In this document: positions 48,405-60,266 of the stretch, piece after piece
How positions within the stretch are numbered: position 1 is the first letter of the stretch
Layout: every line of letters begins with the position of its first letter
NCBI GenBank assembly: GCA_013180625.2
Contig: SNVD02000401.1
Location: forward strand, 62,001-126,000
Origin: Boswellia sacra
Lineage: Eukaryota > Streptophyta > Magnoliopsida > Sapindales > Burseraceae
Direction: 5' to 3'
DNA length: 64,000 nucleotides
Program-made: the position numbers and the translations under genes
The notes under the pieces: generated by a model
Databases searched by the model: none
Told to the model about the DNA's origin: nothing
What the model saw: the letters and a program-made list of their open reading frames with translations, nothing else

Positions 48405-48415
48405 GGGGGGAAAAG
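48405..48415 (+). other. Polypurine tract of gypsy-1
   Basis: GGGGGGAAAAG just before the 3' LTR primes plus-strand synthesis in LTR retrotransposons. Gypsy-2 has GGGGGGGAAGGATAG at the equivalent place. In both, about 13 bases separate it from the first TG. Confidence 0.75.
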
Positions 48416-48428
48416 ATATAGACATAAG

Positions 48429-51174
48429 TGTGTTTTTCATTGTGTTTTTCATGTCCTTTTGCATTTCCTTTTTTTTTTCTTTTAAAAAAAAGTAGATAAT
48501 TAGATTCATAGTGGTTATGTAAAGAGTTCATTATTTTCTCTTGATACGCATTCTGGGTCTATTAGATCAAGAAAGGCAAAGTAAAGGGTACAATTTCGAA
48601 CTCTTGAAACGCATTCTAACTGATTTGCTATTTTGTCTTGATTTTGTACTTTTTAGACTCGTTTTAGCTAACTTCTTATTATTTATTTTGTATTTTTAAA
48701 TTTTATAGAGGTTGTCTTATTCACTTCTTTTTGAATTATTCAAATCTATGAACTCTCACAACTTTATCATTTAATAACTTGTTTGCTCATGTACTTATTA
48801 AGCAAGTATTTATGAACCTTTCTTCATACACACACATACCTTGATGCATGATTGTGGGTTGCAAATTGAAGTGTTACAATATTTGAGTTCTTTTCTTTTG
48901 TTTAGGATAACAACCAAACGAAGGGAAAGTCAAAAAAGGAAGAGAAGAGAGAGAGAGAGAGAGAGCAAAAACAAAAAAAAAAGGAAAAGAAGAAATAAAT
49001 AAATAAGCAAATTATGGATAAGTTTAGTTTCGTAGCCTCTTTAATTCGAGCAATTAAGCCCGAGGGGTGCCTCAACACCTAATTCCCTAAGAGAAACTGG
49101 TTTGGGAGCTATTGGCCCATAGCTTGCTAAAAGGATTAAGGAGAAAGCTTAAGGGGATCAAACATTGCACTATCCATAATTTTCTAAGCAAAAATAAAGC
49201 ATCTGCAAACTGAGTCGTTAAGTTCGTAGGGGTGTCTTAACACTTAACACCTAATGCCTTAGCTAACTGGTATAGGAGTCATTAGCCTAAGGCTCGTTAC
49301 ATGGGTTAAGGATGCATTATTTTTTTTTTAAAAAAAAAAGAGGAAATGATGAATGACCCCTACCTGAGGATGTTAGCCTTGACAAATATTATAACTGATA
49401 TAGCTTCTTTCTAAAAGCCCCATAGTCATGTGTCAAATGAGTATAAAAGAAAGGTTTGTTAATAAATTGACTGAAGGGTATTTGAGTTAGTAACAAAAAA
49501 AATAGTGAGAGTTTATTTCTTTTGATAGAATCAAGGAAAGTAGAATAATGACCACCTTAGATGAAAAATTCTATAAATTACTGTTGAATAATAACGCTTT
49601 AATTGCTAGGGACTATAAGCTGACTGGGGTGTGTGACGAAAATATAAGTGTGTATGTTTAATAAGAGCTTAATCATCATATTACACTAATAGGGTCATCA
49701 AATTCCTCGACTTAAGTATATTTGCAGTTTTTGCATCTTTTGAATTAGTTTCATCTTAATTTTAGTTTTTACTGCAGGTTCAGCAAAATAGGAATAACTT
49801 TCTATTTATAGATCAGAATGGTACAAATTTGATTTGGTGGAAAGGTAATTAAATTCTCTACAAAATTATATTTCATAGGCATCATGAAATTTGGGTGTCT
49901 AGTAGACCAAAAATGGGCTTGAAGTGAACCCATTTGTAGTTTTTGCCTAGCCTAACCATGCCTCTGTATTTTGACCATATCTCTTGATATACATATCCAA
50001 ATCATATAATTCAAGATGTTCTAGAAAGCTGAGAGAAATATCTACAACTTTTATGAAGATATGTTATCAAAATTATTAATATTTTGACATCAAAATTGGT
50101 GGTCAAAGTTGGTGCACATGATTATCTAATTTGTCAACAATTGCCTCCTTTATAATTTGACAATTTTGCCCCTCAATTGTGTCTATAAATAGACAAAGTT
50201 GTGACCTAAATGGGCATCTTGGCTCTTGGAGGGGATCTCTTAACATTGTGTTTTCTCTCTTATGTTTTGTTCTTTTGATATTATTAATAAATCATTTTCT
50301 TCTTGCAATTTATTTCTTTCTTGCATAATGTTCCACTAAATTCTCTCTTGCTAAGGTGAAAGGGTGAAGCCCTTGATATGAGAATAAGGATTTTCTAACA
50401 CTTTGATATGTGCTTAATAGTCATAATCTTATGTTGTTTATTTTATATGTCTTATATTTATTTTCTTAGTAAATCTCGACACCACTCGTAAGGTAGAGGT
50501 CTTGATTAATTGTAGACAACCCTTGGCACATCAAATGCTTGGATCCTTTCTAGACGTCGTATGATTCTCCCTTACCAACATAAGCCTAGTTACGAACCTT
50601 GATTTGTTGTAGACATAAGGTGATTGGCACAATGGATGCTTAAACTCATTTACAAGAAGTGGTATAAATATTGGTAATGAAACAAATATAATTCATATAA
50701 CTAAAATGGGCTTAAATGACATACCGTCTAATTAGAACTTCACTGATGTACGGATTCCAATTGAGTTATAATTGGTTATTTACCCTTACTTGATTTATCA
50801 AGGGCGGATTTCATAACCTTAGGTTTCATTGTTATTGTGTTAATTTATCTTACTAGTGTACTTCATTTATTATCATTTATTGCTTATGAAACTGTTCCTT
50901 CATTTGCTATAGTAGGTTTTACTACCTATTTTCGTGGTTGGTTTTACCTCCTCTTATTTTTGTTTTACATTTGAATGTTCGGTTGTATTGCCTACCATTT
51001 TTGCTTTTATTTGTTAATAGTATCTTGTTATTTATGTGAATTATTCATATCATATTTGTTTACCCTTTAGTTTGTACTGCTAAATCTCCTTCCCTGTAGA
51101 TCGACCCTAGTCTTACCAGTTTTATTACCTCGACACTCCTATACTTGAGAGATAATCCTTTTTCGGGTGTGTCA
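48429..51174 (+). repeat. 3' LTR of gypsy-1
   Basis: Homologous in reverse to 55,613-58,440. It starts TGTGT after the polypurine tract and ends ACTCCTATACTTGAGAGATA then GTGTGTCA. It contains two related internal blocks (about 49,035-49,150 and 49,210-49,310) with GGGGTG and TCAACACCTAA / TTAACACCTAATGCC. The start may be misplaced by about 13 bp. No gene is present. Confidence 0.75.
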
Positions 51175-51453
51175 ACTAAGAAGACTTATAATTGCTTTGA
51201 AGTTTGCTAGGAAATGGTATTAGACTAGAATTGGAATTGTCTTGAATGATTGAATTAAGCTAGAATATGCCATGCTTTAACTTGATTACTATGTTTACTA
51301 TGAATAGGCTAGAAATGCCATATCTAGGCTAGAATTGCCATGATTTATTATAATTGGTATGAATAGTCTAGAATTGTCATGCTAAGAAGAATAACCATGA
51401 TAGAATTATCAAATCTAGGTAGAAGTGTCATGATCTTAGTTTGTGGCTTTGTT
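51175..51453. other. Flank with short GCTAGAATTGCCATG-like repeats
   Basis: Imperfect repeats of CTAGAATTGCCATG recur through 51,220-51,430. With 52,414-53,070 this is probably the LTR or leader of the third gypsy element, interrupted by the hAT element. Confidence 0.4.
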
Positions 51454-52405
51454 TAGGGGTGGGCATAATTCCCCAACTCGATCTGGTTTATCCGACCCGA
51501 ATCAGGTGTGATCGGGTAAGAGAGAAAAAAATAATCGAAATCGATTATAAATTTGGAGTACCCAATATTACCCGATCCGAAATCGGGTAAAATTATATAA
51601 ACCCGATTGACACCCGACTCGAATATTTTTTTATTAAAAACAATTTAATTTTCCAAGTGGTATAAGTTAATTGGTTATAGTTAAATTAAATATGATGCAA
51701 AATGGCAAAAAACAAAGCTAAAAGCCTAAAACAAGCAACCTGCAAAAATGCTTGACAAAACTCGACGTGCTCGATAGAGCTCGATGCGACTCGACATGTA
51801 AGTATTGAGTGTCGGATGATGCATCCGACACTTGATGTCTTAAAAAATAGACTAATATCGAGTGTCGGTTGTGAATCCGACACGACTCGACATGCAAGTG
51901 TTGAGTGTCGGATGTATCATCCGACACTCGATGTCTTCGAAAATAGATATCTGACACGTCCGACACTCGATGTCGTCCAAAATAGACTGATATCAAGTGT
52001 CGGTTATGAATCAGACACGACTCGACATGTAAGTGTCAAGTATCGGATGATGCATCCGACACTCAATGTCGTCCAAAATAGACTGATATCGAGTGTCGAT
52101 TCTAAATCCGACACGACTCGACGTGTAAGTGTCGAGTGTCAGATGCATCATCCGACACTTGATGTCTTTCAAAATAGATTGATATCGAGTGTCAGTTGTG
52201 AAAGCCCAGCCCAAAATAGCATCAAAATAAAAGCCCAACCCAACCCGATATACTCGATACACCCAACCTGACCCGACCCCATCGGTACCCTTCGGGTAGT
52301 TAAAAAAAATACCTAAAATCGGTTGTAATTTATCGAACCCGATGAATATTCAGGTATGATTGGTTATCGCCAAACCTGACCCAACCTGAAATATGCCCAC
52401 CCTTA
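51454..52405. mobile_element. hAT-type non-autonomous element (952 bp)
   Basis: Ends are inverted repeats TAGGGGTGGGCATA and TATGCCCACCCTTA. An exact 8-bp target duplication GCTTTGTT flanks it (51,446-51,453 and 52,406-52,413), which is the hAT signature. The interior holds GACCCGA-rich ends and a tandem array of palindromic repeats. No transposase. Confidence 0.9.
51802..52200. repeat. Tandem ~90-bp palindrome-bearing repeats in the hAT element
   Basis: About four units start CGACATGTAAGT or CGACATGCAAGT (near 51,802, 51,887, 52,022, 52,118). Each holds a hairpin such as GTGTCGGATG-ATG-CATCCGACAC and a second CCGACACGACTCGAC. The motif CGACACTCGA is shared with the MULE-associated array at 10,467-11,165. 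Confidence 0.85.
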
Positions 52406-52413
52406 GCTTTGTT

Positions 52414-54199
52414 TATGATTTTAATTGATCTTGTTATGAATAATTACCATGATTGAAAATATGAATGATTAATTGTATGATGCCATTAAGTAATGGTGGA
52501 CTCACATTGATGGTGGGGGACTATTACTTAGAATAAATCACTTAGAATGTATGGATGAACGTATGCTTGAAGAGGCTTAAGAAGCATTGAACAGACTCGC
52601 ATATGGTGGTGAGGAATTCACTAGTTATCGAGTCTCGAATTGATTTATATTTGATATTTGAATTATATGCATATGTTATGAATGAATGGATATGTTGAAG
52701 TGTTAGAAGTAGAATTTACTTTATTTAATGAAGAGCAATGTAATCCTATCCTCTATCCCCGATGTTTGAAAAAGAAATGTAACTCTATTCTCCTCGCTCT
52801 TTCTTTGTATGAATATACAACTGCTTTGATTGAAATCACCTTCATGTCTTTAAGAAGATTAAACAAATCATATGTGTATAAAATGAATCAATTACACGGA
52901 CTGTGTAACAATATAAGCTATTTCTATTTGGTATACCCTAGTAGAGACTAGATTTAGATTCGGCGAGGTGATAACTTGTACCTAACTTCCCAAACCTATC
53001 TCTAAAGGGATTAAAGTAGTTTAGGTCCTGAAGTAAGGGATCGAATTGCCGCCATTCATTCCCAATTGAATGGCGACTCCATTCTCCAGACATGCCATGG
53101 CTTGTTTGTGTTCTCTTAAGTCTCAAAAGAGGCTTTGACATAGTATCGTGGTCGCAAATGCTCTAACGAGATGAAAGCCTCGTTCATAGTGGCGACTCCA
53201 TTCGAGATATAAGAAGTTAAGTCTAATTGGGAACAAATTCCAATAGCTTACTTTGTTATTTTGAGTCCTTGTATCACTACACACTACACACAATGAGTAT
53301 AAATTGCCAAAACTAGCTATGTGGCTTTGGCATGAGAAGTCTTTGGCTCCATTTGACCCTTAGATGATTGATGTTGGTTTTACCATCTTTGAGCATATAC
53401 CACTGATTTTGTATGAAAAGAGATCGACCTAAAGAGACATCTCACGCCCAAAGGAGCCCAAACCATTGGAACGTTGAGACTCAAGCGCCTATGTCGATGA
53501 ATATAGAAGTTTCCAATAGGATGAATATCCAAAATGCATGTTAAAATGCATGTCCATATATGTAAATTCCACAAGATTAGAATAACTTGACTCAAACCTC
53601 ATGGAACCATGAATGAATGCCACATGTCGATCACCACAAGAACAAAATGGGGGCATGTCCCATGAATTAAGGTTATCATGATATTGGAAGCCATGTTACG
53701 ATAATCATGAAGAATACAACATCAACTTGAATGATAGAATTAGGAGAGAATCACGCGTTCTCACATTCGATGATGATGACTTGGAAATGAGGCCAAAATC
53801 TTAGGAAAAAGACTTGACTTCACATGTGTGCGAAGAATAAGATTGCAAGGCCGAAAGTTTGTCTATGCCCTTGTATGAGCATACATCATATCATGTATAC
53901 ATGCATGCATGCATGGCATTAAGACCTTTGTTTTGCAGCCATCATAACTTGGGTTAGACAAGGTGGTCGTTTGACAAGACTTAAGACTAGTGAACCAGTT
54001 GTTGAATGGTTGCACCAAACAACAATATTGAGATGACTCATATGTGGGCTAACATTACCACAATCCAACACCAACAACAACTACCCTAACTCATAGAAGC
54101 CATGCAAAATGGGCCTAACCACGCAAACTAGTCACTGAAGGTAATGGTGGTGATGAGGGTGAGACTAGCTAAGGCAAAGATAGGGGAAAAGCTCAGCCA
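52414..54199. other. Leader / LTR-like region of a third gypsy element
   Basis: No coding match. It contains two tRNA-primer-site-like copies of TGGCGACTCC and precedes a gag remnant on the same strand, so most of it is probably LTR plus leader of a Tat-type element. Confidence 0.4.
53071..53088 (+). promoter_or_regulatory. Primer-binding-site-like sequence (tRNA-Arg type)
   Basis: TGGCGACTCCATTCTCC resembles the TGGCGACTCC primer site used by Tat/Ogre-type gypsy elements, as I recall it. A second copy, TGGCGACTCCATTCGAG, is at 53,190-53,206. Confidence 0.45.
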
Positions 54200-55236
54200 T
54201 TCAAGATAAAGCCGAATTGGTAAGGCAATGGGCTAAGCATATAGAGAAAGTCTAATCTCTCTTGAAAAAGAAGGGGTTGAAAGGGGTCAAAGACCTAGAC
54301 AACATTTTACTCATTGGAGACAGTGACTTGCCACTAAAGTTTCGCATGCCAGATTTGCCCAAGGTCAATGGAGAGGGCAACCTAAAGACTCACTTGAAAT
54401 AGTATGCTACCATCATGGCCACCACTACTTTGACAAAAGAGTACATTTTGAAGCACTTTATGTCATCCTTCAAAGATATTATAATAGTATGGTATCATGA
54501 CCTTCCCAAAAGGGTTAGAGAAGATTGGGAGGAGCTATCCAAACAGCTCGTGGAACAATATCGCCACAATACCTAACTGGGTGTAACTTTGAGGGATTTG
54601 GAGACGACGTGCCAAAAGCACAATTAGACTTTTTTATAGTACTTAGTTCGTTGGAGGGCCAAAGTTGCCAGGATGGTGATAAGGCCCACAGAGAAGGATC
54701 AGGTCCTTATGGTGATCAATGGGGGCCATGCTTTCATTAGAGATAGGCTTATGGGCTTTCCAATCAAAATATTCAAAGATTTGTATAATTCAGGCATCCA
54801 AATAGAAGATTTAGAGGCTAGGCAGAAAAAAGGCAACAACAGCTATCCTTAAAGAAATAAGGGGCAATATCATCATGCTAGTAGGTTTGGCACAAAAAAT
54901 GTTAAAGTAAAGGCAGTAGCTCAACAAAGGAAGTTTAATGGCTTGGGAAGACCATTGTCGAAGATCTTTGCTAGGTTGAAAGCCAAAGGGGTTTTGCGAG
55001 CATTGCCACTAAGAGAGCTTCCAAATCCATTGTCAAGGAATTGTAGGCATCACGAGAAGTGTGAGCTCTATCAAGTGCTTGGTCACAAGACCAACGATTG
55101 CACTCATCTTTTCTATGAGATCCAAGATTTGATTGATAAAGGTCAGATTCCCGATCTAGAGCCAAAAGAGCCTAATATAAAAAGCAACCCATTGCCCAAT
55201 TACAACAAGGTACCTCCTCCAACGACCAACATCTGA
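54200..55236 (+). pseudogene. Gag remnant of a third Ty3/gypsy element (Tat-like)
   Basis: The decayed frame reads LKFRMPDLPKVNG, ILKHFMSSFKDIIIVWYHD and, after stops, RWRAKVARMVI. An open stretch at 54,943-55,236 holds the knuckle region CELYQVLGHKTNDC then YEIQDLIDKGQI. Sequence and knuckle spacing differ from gypsy-1 gag, so it is another lineage. The rest of the element is missing; gypsy-2 begins 380 bp further on. Confidence 0.75.
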
Positions 55237-55612
55237 GCATAATAGCCATGAATGTGAAACTTTTGTTATTGGAGAAACTTTATATGAATAGGGTGATGTA
55301 TTGACATCTTATAGGATGCTATAACTTGATTGATTACACTTAAGGCAAAATCTTAGGTTACACAATGTTAGGGAAATGACTTAGGCCTTCTTTGGACTAA
55401 TTGAGCTTTTTCAAGCCAGCCCATGCATGAATTATTATCCTTAGTACACCCTGTCGAGCCTAGTTAAGCCATTTTCTTTGTCAAACAATTAGATTCTACC
55501 TTAAACAAAAAAAATTTCCCACTTAATACCCTTCACTCATAGCGTGCAAACATTCGAGCAAGCTGAGGGAGCTAAAAGAAGGGAGAAGTCCAAGCTTGAG
55601 CAACAAGAAGGG
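55237..55612. other. Spacer between gag remnant and gypsy-2
   Basis: No gene recognised. It resembles non-coding retrotransposon DNA (GTCGAGCCTAGTTAAGCC near 55,450). Confidence 0.35.
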
Positions 55613-58440
55613 TGACACATCCGAAAAAGGATTGTCTCCCAAGTATAGGAGTGTTGAAGTAATAAAACCCGGTGAGACCGGGGTCGATCCACGAGGAAGG
55701 GAATTTAAGCGTTACAAATTATAAGCTAAACAAATGTGATATGGATGATTCAAAGAGGTGACATGATAATATCAACAAGTATGTAAGATGGTAGGGTGGT
55801 ATTACCGACCATTCAAATATAAAACAAAAAGCAAGAGGAGGTAAAACCATCCATGGAAATAGGTGGTATAACCAACCATAGTAAATTAAAGAATAATTTC
55901 ATAAGTGGTAGAACCTACCATAGTAAATAAATAAAAAATTCATAAACAATAGAATAATTAAAATACAAGAGGAATTAACACAATAACAATGAAGGCTAAG
56001 GTTAGGGGATCCGCCTTGATATTTCAAATAAGGATAATTAACCCATTTTAGTTATATGAATTATATTTGTTTCATTACCAATATTTATACCACTTCTTGT
56101 AAATGGGTTCAAGCATCCAATGTGCCAATCATCATGTGTCTACAACAAATCAAGGTTCCTAACTAGATTCGTGTCGGTAGGGAAGAACCATACATCATCT
56201 AGAAAGGATCCAAGCATTTGATGTGCCAAGGATTGTCGACAATGGATCAAGACCTCCACTTTACGAGTGGTGTCAAGATTGATTAAGAAATTAAATATAA
56301 ATCATATTGAATAAACATTATAAGATTAAGATTATTAAGCACATATTAAGGGGTAGAGAATCCTTATTCTCATATCAAGGGTTTCACCCTTTCACCTTAG
56401 CAAAAGAGAAATTAGAAGAACATTATAATAGAAAGAAAATAAAATGCAAGAAAAGGAAATTCATTAATAACATAAACACACAAAACACAATACAAGATCC
56501 TAGCCAAAGCCAAAATGTTCCAGCCAAGGCAAGATGCCCTAATGGGTCACAAGGCACCTCTATTTATAGATACATCCAGGGGCAAACTTGTCAAATTACA
56601 AGGGCATAATTGTCAAATATTAGTTGTAAATATCTTTGACAATTGGGATCATTAGCACCGACTTTGACCATCAATTTTGACATCGAAATGTTGTGAATTT
56701 TAATCACATGTCTTCATGAAAGTTGTAGATATTCCTCTCAGCTTTCTAGAACATATTGATTTGCACAATTTGGATACGTATTTTGAGAGATACGGTCCAA
56801 ATACTAAGGCCTGGTCAGACTGGGCCGAGACTGTAGATGGGTTCATTTCAAGCCCAATTTTGGTTCACTAAGAGCCCGAATTTGATGATGTTTGTGAAAT
56901 GCAATCTTGTAGACAATTAAATCAGGTTTCCAAAACATTAAGAATTGCACCATTCTGATCTATAAATAAAGAGTTATGCCCATTTTACCAAACCTGTAAC
57001 AAAACCAAAATTAAGAGAAATTAATTCCAAAGATGCAAATGCTACAAATATGCTTAAGTTGAGGAATTTAATGACACTATTAATGCAGTATGATGAACTA
57101 AAATCTTATTAAACATGCATATTTAAGTGTTCATCACACCCCCCAACTAGCTTATTGCTAGTCTCTAGCACTTAAAGCGTTATTATTTAGAAGTGATTTA
57201 TAGAATTTTACATCCTAGGTGGTCATTATTGCACTCTCTTTGATTTTATCCAAATAAACAAACTCTCAACCGATTTTTTTTTTAATGACTCATGTATCCT
57301 TCAGTCAAGATATCAATAAACCTTTTTTTTGTGCTCAGTCGATACATGACTATGGGGCTTATTAGAAAGAAGCCATATCGGTTCTAATATTTGTTAAGGC
57401 TAACAACCTTAGGTAAGGGGCATTTATTCATTATATATATATATATATATTTTTTTTTTCTCTTTTTTTTTGAAGGAATGCATCTTTAAACCATGTAGCG
57501 AGCCTTAGGCTAATGACTCCCAGACCAGTTGGCCTTAGGGCATTAGGTGTTAAGACACCCCTTCGAGCTTAACGACTCGGGTTACCGATGCTTTATTTTT
57601 GCTTAGAAACTTGTGGATAGTGCAATGTTCAATCCCATTAAGCTTTCTCCTTAATCCATGTAGCGAGCTTTGGGCCAATAGCTCCCAAACAGTGGTTTTA
57701 GGGCTACACCGTGGTGCCTGGTAGAACCCCCAGCTGGTGTGCGCTATTGGCCCAAAGTCGGCTCGTAGGTATACCTCCCTGCGGTTACTTGTATATACTA
57801 CGTTCCGAATTACCTTACACTATTCAGGACGGCTACAAAACAAATGAACCCTAAACCGGACCCACTCTATTTGCTTTCTCTCTTTCTGTCACTTCGCCTT
57901 GTTTTCAGTGTTTCGTCCTTTTCATTTGTTCACTCCTTTTTCATTTCATTTTTTTTTTCATTTCTTTTTAAAAACTTCCCCTTCCATTTGTGTTATCCTA
58001 AGCAAAACAAAAAGAACTCAAATACTGCAACATTTCATTTTGCCACCCATAATCATGCATCAAGGTATGTGTGTGTGTGTGAAGAAAGGTTCATGAATAC
58101 TTGCTTAATGAGTACATAAGCACACAATTATTAAATGATAAGGTTGTGAGAGTTCATAGATTTGAATAATTCAAAGTGAAATGAATAAGACCTCCTTGTT
58201 ATAAAATTAAAAAATCAAGACTAAATAATATCAAGTTAGCTAAAATGAGTTCACAAAATCAAAATAAAATGACAAATTGGTTAGAATGGGTTTCAAGAGT
58301 TCAAACTGGTCCTCCTTACTCTGCCATTCCTGACCCAGAATGCGTCTCAAGAGGATTTGAACTCCTTACACTGCACTCTGAATCTAATTACTAACTCGCT
58401 TTTTTTTTTTTTGCAAGAAAAAATAAAATTTCAAGACACA
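55613..58440 (-). repeat. 3' LTR of gypsy-2
   Basis: On the minus strand it begins TGTGTCTTGA after the polypurine tract and ends GGATGTGTCA. It matches the gypsy-1 LTR throughout, apart from a segment near 57,690-57,840 that I could not align. It contains an (AT)n tract at about 57,434-57,450. Frames such as 57,844-58,119 and 56,307-56,609 are LTR shadows. Confidence 0.78.
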
Positions 58441-58453
58441 CTTATGTCTACTA

Positions 58454-58466
58454 TCCTTCCCCCCCA
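58454..58466 (-). other. Polypurine tract of gypsy-2
   Basis: GGGGGGGAAGGAT on the minus strand, between the LOG gene and the LTR, equivalent to 48,405-48,415. Confidence 0.75.
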
Positions 58467-58619
58467 ACCAAAGGAAACATTGTCCTCAATGTTTAAATGT
58501 AGAGAGATAAAGTATAGGAGACATTACCTGAAGCTTCTGTTATTCAAGAGAGTTGACCTGAAAGACTCATAAAATAACATGCTAAAAATAAAATAAAATA
58601 AAATAAAGGACAAGAAAAA

Positions 58620-59277
58620 AAAAATACAAACGGAGATTCAGATCCAATTTGCACTTTTTGTTTTGCCCTTCTGCCCAATTAATTTGAGTACTAGCTGGGT
58701 CAGGTTCATACTCAACTTCTTGTAATTTGTCAAGTAACTCACCAGCAGAAGTGGCAGAAACAAGGATCTGTTCTAGCTGAATGAGGGATAAAATTTTGTT
58801 CCATAGCCTGTGCATCAATAACTTATCAAAGGATCAAAAGAAATTTTTAACATTCAAAAAAACCTATGGTTTTTGATGGAGATTTCAGTTGGGCCCAAGA
58901 GGCAATTGAAAAATTTCTTCAAGAGTGCCAAAGCCACCTGGTAAAGCAATAAAGGCATCTGAATTGATGAGCTTATGTGCCATGCGTTCATGCATAGAGG
59001 AGACCTGTAACTCCTTCCCAACCGTTTTTCCAACAATACTTTCTACAGCCAAAGCTGTAGGAATAACTCCTAAAACTTGAGTACCCCCTACATGTGCAGC
59101 TGTTGACACACAACCCATTAACCCGAGGCTACCTCCCCCATAAACCACATGAATCTTTCTTTCAGCCAGTAGCCTACCAAGATAGTTTGCTACTTCTACA
59201 AACTCCTCACGTTTACCCGGTCGAGATCCGCAGAATACACATATCCTTTGGATTCGACGTTGTGAAGTTCCCTCCAT
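58620..59277 (-). pseudogene. LOG-like cytokinin riboside 5'-monophosphate phosphoribohydrolase in gypsy-2
   Basis: LOG enzymes release active cytokinin bases from their riboside monophosphates. From ATG 59,277 the frame is open for 130 codons: RICVFCGSRPGKREEF, VVYGGGSLGLMGCVS, SMHERMAHKL (conserved Arg) and the signature PGGFGTLEE (PGGxGTxxE). Just after EEIFQ a small deletion shifts the frame. The expected ASWAQL continues in another frame, and the C-terminal part (QILVSATSAGELLDKLQ, YEPDPASTQINWAEGQNKK) is in a third near 58,818-58,630. There are no introns, although plant LOG genes normally have several. The long C-terminal tail suggests the LOGL10-like group. Truncated as it stands, it is unlikely to be a full enzyme. 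The gypsy-1 copy (47,645-48,282) shows it belongs to the element. Confidence 0.9.
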
Positions 59278-59326
59278 GACTATGCAACTCTCTAACTATG
59301 TGTGAGGAAGAGAATAAGAGATGTGG

Positions 59327-59334
59327 TATTTATG
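59327..59334 (-). promoter_or_regulatory. TATA-like motif upstream of the gypsy-2 LOG gene
   Basis: CATAAATA in the context CCTCCATAAATACC, about 50 bp before the LOG ATG and conserved in gypsy-1 (47,583-47,592). Confidence 0.35.
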
Positions 59335-59595
59335 GAGGGCAAAAAGGTATGCTAATGATGACATCTAAATAGGTAGCTCGGTTGCTTTTTGAAAAATATG
59401 ACAATAATGCATAGAAATTCAAAAAAAGATGATGAAATAAGACACCATAAGTCAAGCAAAAGATACAAATTCAAAAATGACAGCTATAAGGCATTAAAAT
59501 TCAAAAATTATGGGACGCATGCATATGTACAGGTAGTTGTGACTGTGGCTCACATCTTCCTCTGGTTTTCCGTCCAGAAACGGCTTAAACACCTT

Positions 59596-60144
59596 CTATG
59601 AGTTGGGGATATGCTTCCCATCCAGTTTTATTATAAACTGGCAAACAGGGTCGTTTTGAGTCAGATTCCCAAGACTATAGCGTTCCTGCTCATCTCGGAA
59701 TTGTGTCCACAAATTAAAAATTTCACGCTGCACAAGTCCACAAGAATGCGTCTCAAGAGTCGTTCGGATATCATCCAAAGACTCCTTACTCAGTCAATTC
59801 TTGATGAACTGTAGTTTATCCTCTCGATTGTTAGACAAATATCCCAAGGAGCGGCAACGCTGGTTACAAGTCCATCTTACACATTTGTGACAAACTTGCA
59901 ATCTTTTTGCTCTTCGCTTTTTGGCATAAGAGCTTTTTCCCAAACCTGGCATATGGGAAACAAGATTATCTGAAAACTCACAAGAGAATCGAACCTTGGC
60001 TTCAATTAACCATCTTAAATCAGCAGGAATACCCTTACGCATAAACAACCTTAGTCTTTCTGCACGAGCTTTATAAATTTTAAGCAAATCATTTTGAGGA
60101 AGAGAGGGAAAATGTTTGTGCAATTTTGAGAGAATGGTATCCAT
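59596..60144 (-). pseudogene. Gypsy-2 post-integrase extra ORF with Cys-rich motif
   Basis: 183 codons in one frame from MDTILSKLHKHFPSLPQNDL to the final stop, interrupted by one TGA at 59,794-59,796. Basic in the middle (SSYAKKRRAKRLQ), followed by CHKCVRWTCNQRC, a possible zinc-binding cluster. It is homologous to gypsy-1 44,434-44,980. No family recognised. It occupies the place where Athila-type elements have accessory or envelope-like ORFs. Confidence 0.7.
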
Positions 60145-60266
60145 GTGAAGAAAATAAGAGAGAAGAAAATGGATGCAAGGTGAGCAACAGTTTTTAGGGA
60201 ACTGAAAAACCGACTTTAAATGTCACGGAGTACCGTATCCGCCACTTGACCAGGAAAAATCAATCC

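Noticed and set aside
51802..52200. CRISPR-like regular repeats
   Set aside because: Units are imperfect, palindromic and have no unique spacers of constant length; plant nuclear context and hAT termini explain them.
57844..58119. 91-codon frame rich in Phe/Ser
   Set aside because: It lies in the gypsy-2 LTR antisense to the element and reflects a T-rich tract.
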